Source: an uncultured Ruminococcus sp. | GTDB lineage: Bacteria; Bacillota; Clostridia; Oscillospirales; Ruminococcaceae | Length of the DNA stretch: 5,902 bases | Direction: 5' to 3' | Assembly: GCA_947173865.1 (NCBI GenBank) | Contig: CAMWGS010000133.1 | Location: 1-5,902 of the forward strand | Shown here: positions 1-5,277 of the stretch, in pieces | Layout of the letters: each line of letters opens with the position of its first letter | Numbering within the stretch: position 1 is the stretch's first letter | Notes under the pieces: generated by a model | The model's database searches: none | The model's input: only the letters and a program-made list of their open reading frames with translations | What the model was told of the DNA's origin: nothing | Program-made: the position numbers and the translations under genes

Positions 1-271
1 GTACGGGCGATATCATAAATATAAAAAGCCACGTCAGTTTAGCCGTTGAATCCATATCACAGTTGAAAAGGTATATAACCATAATCAAAGAAAATAACCC
101 CTGCAAAGCTGTGAAATGAGGAAAATACTCGGAAAACCATGCATAAATCGACAAAAGCATGAATAACTGAAACAAAATAAGAATACCTATTATAAACAAA
201 CGACTGAATATCAGTCTTAACAAACCTTTTTTCTTCTTCGGAATAAGACGGATTATTTTTTCCTTTTCCAT
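1..271 (-). CDS. cls: Cardiolipin synthase, N-terminal membrane part (partial)
   Basis: The frame opens with ATG at 271 and runs without a stop to the left end, giving 90 residues; the C-terminal part is outside the window. A basic start (MEKEKIIRLIPKKKK) is followed by hydrophobic segments at about residues 25-45 and 55-70 and a third beginning near 79. The stretch MDSTAKLTWLFIFMISPV (73-90) matches the 'sAKLaWil.il..PvfG' signature of the PLDc_N domain that precedes the two HKD phospholipase D domains in bacterial cardiolipin synthases. These membrane enzymes make cardiolipin from two phosphatidylglycerols. The catalytic HKD motifs cannot be seen here, so the call rests on the N-terminal domain alone. 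An AGAAAGG ribosome site (285-279) sits 7 nt before the ATG. The gene follows guaA, separated by an intrinsic terminator whose T-tract almost touches the ribosome site. Another PLDc_N membrane protein remains possible. Confidence 0.8.
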   Translation of the reverse strand, partial: MEKEKIIRLIPKKKKGLLRLIFSRLFIIGILILFQLFMLLSIYAWFSEYFPHFTALQGLFSLIMVIYLFNCDMDSTAKLTWLFIFMISPV

Positions 272-286
272 TTAATATCCTTTCTG

Positions 287-326
287 AAAAAACAGTCCCG
301 AAAGCTTCGTTAAAAGGCTTTCGGGA
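287..326 (-). terminator. Intrinsic terminator after guaA
   Basis: A perfect 10-bp inverted repeat (TCCCGAAAGC, 296-305, with GCTTTCGGGA, 317-326) can be extended by a G-T and an A-T pair around a 7-nt loop. Read on the minus strand, the hairpin begins 9 nt after the guaA stop and is followed by CTG and six T (292-287), the form of a Rho-independent terminator. Only 15 nt separate the T-tract from the cls start codon, and these contain the cls ribosome site. Confidence 0.88.
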
Positions 327-335
327 TAATTCACT

Positions 336-1889
336 TTATTCCCACTCAACAGTTCCAGGAGGCTTTGAGGTAATATCATACACTACTCTGTTTACGTGTT
401 CAACTTCATTGGTAAGACGGTTTGAAATTCTTGCCAGAACGTCATAAGGAATTCTTGCCCAGTCGGCAGTCATAAAATCGTCGGTAGTTATTGCACGGAT
501 AGCAATAAGATGGTCATAAGTTCTGTGGTCGCCCATAACTCCTACAGTTTTTACATCAGGCAGAACTGCAAAGAACTGTTTCAGTTCGCTTTCTATACCG
601 CTCTTTCTGATTTCGTCACGGAAAACTGCGTCGGCTTCCTGTAATACCTTAATTTTTTCTTCGGTAATCTCACCTATGATACGCACACCCAGACCTGGAC
701 CGGGAAAAGGCTGTCTCCATACGAGTTCGTGTGGAATACCAAGTTTCTCGCCTACCTGACGAACTTCGTCTTTAAAGAGGTCGCCGAGAGGTTCAATAAC
801 GCCATCAAATTTTATATCTTCGGGCATCTGTACCATATTGTGATGAGTTTTTATTACTGCGGTACTGCCATGACCTGCGGAATTTCCCTTACCTGATTCG
901 ATACGGTCAGGATAAATAGTACCCTGTGCAAAGAAACCTTCAGTACCTTCTTCACGGATTTTGTTCCAAAAAACACTATAAAATTCCGTACCGATAATCT
1001 TACGCTTGCTTTCGGGGTCGGAAACACCTTTCAGTTTTTCAAGGAACTGTTTCTGACAGTTTATGCGTACAAAGTTCATATCAAAAAGCTTTGTGAAAGT
1101 TTCTTCGACAAAGTCTCCTTCGTCCTTACGCATAAGCCCCTGGTCAACGAAAACACAGGTTAACTGTTTTCCTACCGCACGGCTTAAAAGTCCTGCCGCA
1201 ACAGACGAATCAACACCGCCCGAAAGTCCGAGTATAACTTTTTTGTCACCTATCTGCTCACGGAGTTTTGCAACAGTACTGTCAATAAAGTCGTCCATAA
1301 CCCAGTCTCCTTTAAATTCACAGACTTCATAAAGGAAATTACGCAGAATCTGTTTTCCGTATTCACTGTGAGTAACTTCGGGGTGGAACTGTACTGCATA
1401 AAGTTTTCTATCGGGATTTTCAAATGAAGCACACGGACAGTCATCAGATTTTGAAGTAACATAAAAACCTTCGGGAAGCTGACTTACATAATCTGTATGG
1501 CTCATCCATACAACGCTTTTTTCAGAAATGTCCTTAAAAATAAGACTTTCATTGTTTCTTGAAATTTCAATCTTTCCGTACTCGCTCTTTGTACAGCTTT
1601 CAACCTTACCGCCGAGAGTGTAAGCAACAATCTGACAGCCATAGCAGATACCCAGAATCGGAACACCTATTTCAAAAATTTCCTTTGAAATATGCGGTGA
1701 AGTTTCATCATAAACACTGTTAGGACCGCCTGTAAAAATAATTCCCATAGGATTGAGTGCCTTAATTTCTTCAATAGGCGTATCGAACTTCTTTATTTCG
1801 CAGTAAACCCCGCATTCACGCACTCGTCTTGCAATAAGCTGATTATACTGTCCTCCGAAGTCAAGCACGATACAAAGCTGATTCTTCAT
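336..1889 (-). CDS. guaA: GMP synthase (glutamine-hydrolysing)
   Basis: GuaA converts XMP to GMP in the cytoplasm, using ATP and ammonia released from glutamine, the last step of guanine nucleotide synthesis. The 517 residues fit the usual bacterial length. An N-terminal class I glutamine amidotransferase domain (about 4-190) has the GICYG nucleophile elbow with Cys82 and the QFHPE motif with His169 and Glu171, completing the triad. The ATP-pyrophosphatase domain carries the SGGVDSS P-loop (223-229). The C-terminal dimerisation domain contains FPGPGLGVR (395-403) and ends in the canonical KPPGTVEWE. The residue after Gly84 is Cys85, where many homologues have Met (GICYGMQ). The start is ATG at 1889, 7 nt after an AAAGGAGG site; an upstream in-frame ATG at 1931 would overlap the previous gene and put this site inside the protein. 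The gene lies 28 nt behind the U32-like gene, so the two are probably cotranscribed. No purine riboswitch is visible before it. Confidence 0.98.
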   Translation of the reverse strand: MKNQLCIVLDFGGQYNQLIARRVRECGVYCEIKKFDTPIEEIKALNPMGIIFTGGPNSVYDETSPHISKEIFEIGVPILGICYGCQIVAYTLGGKVESCTKSEYGKIEISRNNESLIFKDISEKSVVWMSHTDYVSQLPEGFYVTSKSDDCPCASFENPDRKLYAVQFHPEVTHSEYGKQILRNFLYEVCEFKGDWVMDDFIDSTVAKLREQIGDKKVILGLSGGVDSSVAAGLLSRAVGKQLTCVFVDQGLMRKDEGDFVEETFTKLFDMNFVRINCQKQFLEKLKGVSDPESKRKIIGTEFYSVFWNKIREEGTEGFFAQGTIYPDRIESGKGNSAGHGSTAVIKTHHNMVQMPEDIKFDGVIEPLGDLFKDEVRQVGEKLGIPHELVWRQPFPGPGLGVRIIGEITEEKIKVLQEADAVFRDEIRKSGIESELKQFFAVLPDVKTVGVMGDHRTYDHLIAIRAITTDDFMTADWARIPYDVLARISNRLTNEVEHVNRVVYDITSKPPGTVEWE

Positions 1890-1896
1890 TGGTTTT

Positions 1897-1904
1897 CCTC
1901 CTTT
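1897..1904 (-). promoter_or_regulatory. Ribosome binding site that fixes the guaA start
   Basis: AAAGGAGG on the minus strand, 7 nt before the ATG at 1889. It supports the 517-residue GuaA over a version extended by 14 residues to the ATG at 1931, which would overlap the end of the upstream gene. Confidence 0.9.
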
Positions 1905-1917
1905 AAAATTATATGAA

Positions 1918-2871
1918 TTATATATTGTCAATTTTCACAATGCCGTTTCGTTCGAGATTGTGCATAAACATAAAATATGCTTCATCACGGTATTCTGGTT
2001 TTATAAGGTAATACATATAACTTTCAATAACTCTGAGTTTTCCTGCTCCCCTTCCCTCAATCTTGAACTGATTAAAACCGTTTGGAATATACTCATTCCA
2101 TATTGCATCGGGACTGATATGATGCGGAAGATTACGTGCTTCAAAAGGAAGTCTGCGTGTAGCGGGACAACTGAAATACTCGTCAAGTGCCTCAGTCATT
2201 TTAAACGGTTCATTTGAATTTTCGTGCAGATACTGATTATACCGAATGTGATGCAGACCGACTGTCTCATACTCCTTTGCACGTTTCGGACAGTTCGGGA
2301 AACAGCTCGAATTAAGCAGGAATTCACACTTTTCCTTGTTAGGAAGATTTTTAAGAACGTCCCATTTATTGTTGAAATCATAGTCCACAACAACAAGGCT
2401 GTAATCCTTGTTAAGTTCGTCATGAAGCTTTTCGGGGTCTGTAATTCTCTTGCAGGTGGAACTTGTTATTTTATACATCGGATACATTTCACGTATGTAA
2501 TCCTCAAGAATATCCGAATTGACTATAACTTCATTCATACCGTTTGCGGCTAACTGCATTACCATATTACAATAAGGGTCAGCAAGGTCTTGTGTTCTGA
2601 CAATAGGATTTGTAAAAGTAAAACGCAGTGGTATTCCACGCTCATTAAGAGCAAGAATAGTGGTTTTAATCTGGTCGGGACTGTTTACACCGCCTGTCAG
2701 AGCCCTTCCTCCCGCCCATAACGACGGTGAAAAAGCACCGTAGCATGAAGCTATTTCAACACCTTCACGGAAATACTGCGGACAGTTTTCAAGCATGGTA
2801 AGAAGTACCATATTAAGTCTGAAATTTCCTGTAAGTCCCGGAAGATGAAATCTTGCTTTGAGATTCTCCAT
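1918..2871 (-). CDS. U32 peptidase-like (UbiU/UbiV-like) protein
   Basis: A 317-residue soluble protein with no signal peptide or membrane segment. It resembles the U32 peptidase family, a barrel-fold group that includes collagenase-like proteins, RlhA, and the Fe-S proteins UbiU and UbiV of oxygen-independent ubiquinone hydroxylation. Supporting features are FKIEGRG (269-275), matching the family's 'lKIEGR' signature; NEVIVNSD (113-120), typical of the barrel strand 'd.iIv.d'; and a central cysteine cluster, Cys182, Cys190 and Cys194 (C-x7-C-x3-C), with Cys235 and the N-terminal Cys43 as further candidates. U32 proteins with such clusters bind a [4Fe-4S] centre, so a cluster here is an inference. 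The N-terminal barrel is less typical, so this is a divergent subfamily whose substrate is unknown. The start ATG lies 7 nt after AAGGAG (2884-2879). It is 28 nt ahead of guaA, probably in one transcript, but no functional link with GMP synthesis is evident. Confidence 0.7.
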   Translation of the reverse strand: MENLKARFHLPGLTGNFRLNMVLLTMLENCPQYFREGVEIASCYGAFSPSLWAGGRALTGGVNSPDQIKTTILALNERGIPLRFTFTNPIVRTQDLADPYCNMVMQLAANGMNEVIVNSDILEDYIREMYPMYKITSSTCKRITDPEKLHDELNKDYSLVVVDYDFNNKWDVLKNLPNKEKCEFLLNSSCFPNCPKRAKEYETVGLHHIRYNQYLHENSNEPFKMTEALDEYFSCPATRRLPFEARNLPHHISPDAIWNEYIPNGFNQFKIEGRGAGKLRVIESYMYYLIKPEYRDEAYFMFMHNLERNGIVKIDNI

Positions 2872-2911
2872 ATTATTTCTCCTTAAAAATTATTCGCTTC
2901 TGAAAAGTACA

Positions 2912-2959
2912 GCCTGTCCGACCTGTAAAATAATCAGGCAGGGACAGGCGTATTTTTTT
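2912..2959 (+). terminator. Plus-oriented terminator-like hairpin, possibly bidirectional
   Basis: GCCTGTCC (2912-2919) pairs with GGACAGGC (2942-2949), with an inner CCTG/CAGG stem (2922-2925 with 2935-2938) separated by a small internal loop. On the plus strand it is followed by seven T (2953-2959), which lie partly in the stop codon of the gene ending at 2958. On the minus strand the hairpin begins 8 nt after that stop, but the only T-rich stretch after it is a weak TGTACTTTTC. It may terminate both ways or only partly on the minus strand, letting some transcripts continue into the U32-like gene and guaA. Confidence 0.6.
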
Positions 2960-4115
2960 ACCAGACCTTGTAATCGTCGTTTCCTACTCTGTAAGATGTA
3001 CCGGGAACATAAAGGTCTTTAGGTTCGTGACCCTGTTCGTGTGCTTTTTTGAGTTCTCTGAAAGCAACACTGTTTGTAACGATTTTCATGACACGCTCCT
3101 GCTCAGGCTTCTTGCTGAGATATTCAAGAATTACCTGCTGGAGATAGAAATAAGAACGGAGCTGAGTTTTCTTGAATTCAATCTGTGATTCACCTTCGAT
3201 AAGGAAAAGGCTGTCTCCCTCACGATAGCCGAGAGTAAGCTTTGCAAGGATTTCAGGAACAAAAATTCTGATTTCAGAAGCAAGATTCTTGTCGCCTGTA
3301 ATTTCTTCAAGCTTTGTTACAAGTTCCATATATTCCTCATGTGAATTACAGTTTTCCATCATTTCAATGCACTGCTTTGCACAGTCAACAATATGCTCTT
3401 TCTTGTAAACTTCAGGACACTGGTCGTCCTCACGCTGTACAAAGATAGCATACTGCTTTTCAGACATGAAAGTATCTGCACTGTTCCATGCGTCAACATA
3501 AGCCTGATAGAAACGTGAAAGTTCGGCACATACAGAACCGTTCACACGGACTTCAACAATTTTTCTGTCCTTGAACTTTGAGAGATAAACTCTTACCCAG
3601 TAATATTTTTTTGAACCGAGATACTTAGGAATTTCAGACTTGATGTAATTCATAAGCATTACGGGCTGTTTTTCCTTGATACCGATTCTTACAATTGACT
3701 GTGCATACATATCAAAGTCATAGTGCTGTCTGAGGTAATTTACAGAAATATGAATAGGATTTTTCTTTGAAAGTAACTGGTCAATAGGATGCCATACACC
3801 GCCGTAGAAAATTTCAACTGCCATTTTTACAGCTTCGTCGTCTGTAGTACCCTGAGCATCAACGGGGTCGAGAAGCGGTTCGTCGAAATCATCGTTTCTC
3901 ACGATAAATACGACCTGAAGAAGCTTAACTCCGTCTTTCTCATCACGTCTGCCAATCTGAACATCAATAGTATAACCTCTGGGCATAATTACACAATCGT
4001 CATAAAGATTACCGTTAAGTTTTTCGTTAAGACATTCAAGTACTTTTGTTTTGATTTCCTGTGCCGGATTTTTTTCCGGTTCAGCCTGCTGATTCTTTTT
4101 CTTAAAAAGTGCCAA
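2958..4115 (-). CDS. Uncharacterised cytoplasmic protein (possibly DUF6348-like)
   Basis: I do not recognise a function. The chosen TTG start gives 385 residues beginning (M)ALFKKKNQQ, with a charged Lys/Glu/Gln segment to about residue 20 and no signal peptide or membrane helix. The first half (about 20-200) looks beta-rich and contains ATTDDEA-like GTTDDEAVKMAVEIF followed by GGVWHPI (89-111); this faintly recalls the DUF6348 family, but I cannot confirm it. The second half is mainly helical (about 235-300), then FLIEGESQIEF (304-314), another helical part, and a Gly/Asp/Tyr-rich tail ending in YKVW. No catalytic motif stands out, and the cysteines are scattered. An in-frame ATG at 4124 would add three residues, but it is only 1 nt from the ribosome site. 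The gene is first behind a near-consensus promoter and is followed by a hairpin, so it may be transcribed alone or head the unit with the U32-like gene and guaA. Confidence 0.85.
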   Translation of the reverse strand: MALFKKKNQQAEPEKNPAQEIKTKVLECLNEKLNGNLYDDCVIMPRGYTIDVQIGRRDEKDGVKLLQVVFIVRNDDFDEPLLDPVDAQGTTDDEAVKMAVEIFYGGVWHPIDQLLSKKNPIHISVNYLRQHYDFDMYAQSIVRIGIKEKQPVMLMNYIKSEIPKYLGSKKYYWVRVYLSKFKDRKIVEVRVNGSVCAELSRFYQAYVDAWNSADTFMSEKQYAIFVQREDDQCPEVYKKEHIVDCAKQCIEMMENCNSHEEYMELVTKLEEITGDKNLASEIRIFVPEILAKLTLGYREGDSLFLIEGESQIEFKKTQLRSYFYLQQVILEYLSKKPEQERVMKIVTNSVAFRELKKAHEQGHEPKDLYVPGTSYRVGNDDYKVW

Positions 4116-4125
4116 TTCAATCATT

Positions 4126-4131
4126 CTCCTT
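4126..4131 (-). promoter_or_regulatory. Ribosome binding site favouring a TTG start
   Basis: AAGGAG on the minus strand ends 1 nt before an ATG (4124), too close for normal initiation, and 10 nt before an in-frame TTG (4115). The spacing points to TTG as the start of the downstream uncharacterised gene, giving the N-terminus (M)ALFKKK. Confidence 0.65.
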
Positions 4132-4148
4132 ATTTATATAATTTTTAA

Positions 4149-4161
4149 CCTCTTTCAGAGG
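4149..4161 (-). other. Small hairpin in the 5' leader
   Basis: CCTCT and AGAGG form a 5-bp stem with a 3-nt loop inside the roughly 60-nt leader between the promoter and the uncharacterised gene, 17 nt before its ribosome site. No T-tract follows it on the minus strand, so it is not a terminator. It could affect message stability or be chance. Confidence 0.3.
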
Positions 4162-4189
4162 CACACATCACATCCAGCATGATATATAT

Positions 4190-4218
4190 ATTTTATCACA
4201 AATTTTTATTTTTGTCAA
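4190..4218 (-). promoter_or_regulatory. Near-consensus sigma-A promoter
   Basis: On the minus strand a perfect -35 TTGACA (4218-4213) is followed by a 17-nt spacer and -10 TAAAAT (4195-4190), which differs from TATAAT at one base. A TG one base before the -10 gives an extended -10, and the flanks are very A/T-rich. Transcription should begin near 4183, leaving a leader of about 60 to 70 nt. It directly follows the prmA terminator, so it begins a separate transcription unit for the uncharacterised gene. Confidence 0.88.
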
Positions 4219-4241
4219 CAAAAACTGTAATAAACATAAAT

Positions 4242-4283
4242 AAAAAATTAAGCCGACAGAAAATCGGTATTTTCCGTCGGCTT
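4242..4283 (-). terminator. Intrinsic terminator after prmA
   Basis: AAGCCGAC (4250-4257) pairs with GTCGGCTT (4276-4283); after one mismatch a further 6 bp (4259-4264 with 4269-4274) close on a 4-base loop. On the minus strand the hairpin starts 6 nt after the prmA stop and is followed by TAA-type bases and six T (4247-4242). It separates the dockerin-prmA unit from the promoter at 4218-4190. Confidence 0.9.
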
Positions 4284-4289
4284 TCAGAT

Positions 4290-5258
4290 TTAATTTTTTA
4301 TGAACTTTACCGCTGCCCAGCCTTCTTTTGTATTGACTTCGGTCTTTTCAAATCCGACTGATTCAATTGCTTCAATAACTTCGTCCATACGTTCCGTAAT
4401 GATTCCCGAAACGATAAGAATTCCGTTGTCCCTGATATAGCGTACAAAATAATCTTTCATAGCTATCAGAACGTCTGCAACGATATTTGCGGTAATAATA
4501 TCATACTTTGCATCTATCCTGTCCGCAAGTTTTTCGTCACTGAGAATGTTACCGAAATATGTTATGTACTTTTCACTCGGAATACGGTTTTTTTCTGCAT
4601 TTTCCGTCGCAGTTGCCGCAGCATTTTCGTCAATATCAACTGCAACGGCGTTTTCAGCTCCGAGAAGCATAGCCCCTATTGAAAGTATACCGCTTCCGCA
4701 GCCCATGTCAAGAATCCTGTCACCGTCACTGAGACTTTTTTCAAGAAGTTCAAGACAAAGACGTGTTGTATGGTGCTGACCTGTTCCGAAACTGGACGCA
4801 GGGTCTATTTCAAGAATTTTTCTGTTTCCGTCACCGCTGTATTCTTCCCATGACGGCTTTATAACAAGCTTTTCACCTACACTGATAGGCTTGAAATACT
4901 GTTTCCAGTTATTAGCCCAGTCCTCCTCACGAATACTTGAAAGTTCGGCTTCAAGTCGTCCGTAAGCGTTATCAGCATCGGCGGACTTTACTTCCGCAAG
5001 CATTGAACGTATAGCGGAAAGCATATCCGAACCCTGATTATTGTCAGGCAGATAAACGGTAATACAGGTCTCGCACTCGGAAAGTCCCATCAGGTCGTCG
5101 TCAATGTAATCCCACTGACCGTTCTTGTTTTCAAGAAATTCATTGAAATCTTCCGAATCACGTATAGCAAAACCTTTTATTCCGATATCTTCAAGCTTTG
5201 AACACAGCAGTTCAATTGCGGGTGTTGTTGTATAAATATTTACTTCTGTCCATTCCAT
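4290..5258 (-). CDS. prmA: Ribosomal protein L11 methyltransferase
   Basis: PrmA uses S-adenosylmethionine to methylate amino groups of ribosomal protein L11. The 322 residues are close to the usual length. The N-terminal part (1-105) is the substrate-recognition domain, beginning MEWTEVNIYTTTPAIE as in other Firmicute PrmA. Family markers are the linker EEDWANNWKQYFKP (111-124), DPASSFGTGQHHTT (152-165), SAM-binding motif I LDMGCGSGIL (183-192), the acidic VDID ending motif II (207-210), and ANIVADVL (257-264) in place of the methyltransferase motif IV. The Ser-Ser at 155-156 and the Gln-His in the FGTG motif differ from the common 'GMAFGTGtH' form but keep the core. The start ATG follows AGGAGG (5275-5270) by 11 nt. 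It lies 19 nt after the dockerin gene stop, suggesting cotranscription with an extracellular protein, an unusual partner since prmA often sits near dnaJ or an rRNA methyltransferase gene. Confidence 0.95.
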   Translation of the reverse strand: MEWTEVNIYTTTPAIELLCSKLEDIGIKGFAIRDSEDFNEFLENKNGQWDYIDDDLMGLSECETCITVYLPDNNQGSDMLSAIRSMLAEVKSADADNAYGRLEAELSSIREEDWANNWKQYFKPISVGEKLVIKPSWEEYSGDGNRKILEIDPASSFGTGQHHTTRLCLELLEKSLSDGDRILDMGCGSGILSIGAMLLGAENAVAVDIDENAAATATENAEKNRIPSEKYITYFGNILSDEKLADRIDAKYDIITANIVADVLIAMKDYFVRYIRDNGILIVSGIITERMDEVIEAIESVGFEKTEVNTKEGWAAVKFIKN

Positions 5259-5277
5259 TCAGTCAGCGTCCTCCTAA

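Noticed and set aside
1063..1332. Plus-strand open frame across guaA
   Set aside because: It lies antisense to the conserved amidotransferase/ATPase coding sequence and its translation is low-complexity Ser/Pro/Thr, as expected from a shadow frame.
1890..1917. Purine riboswitch before guaA
   Set aside because: The 28-nt gap holds only the ribosome site and is too short for the roughly 70-nt aptamer.
1890..1931. Upstream in-frame ATG giving a 531-residue GuaA
   Set aside because: It would overlap the end of the U32-like gene and put the strong AAAGGAGG ribosome site inside the protein; the family starts at the LDFGGQY region just after the ATG at 1889.
3789..4148. Plus-strand open frame across the start of the uncharacterised gene
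   Set aside because: It is antisense to the coding region, lacks a ribosome site and covers the leader of the minus-strand gene; its hydrophobic tail reflects A/T-rich DNA.
4180..4192. TA dinucleotide run as a repeat element
   Set aside because: It is short and lies just after the -10 box; an AT-rich initial transcribed region explains it.
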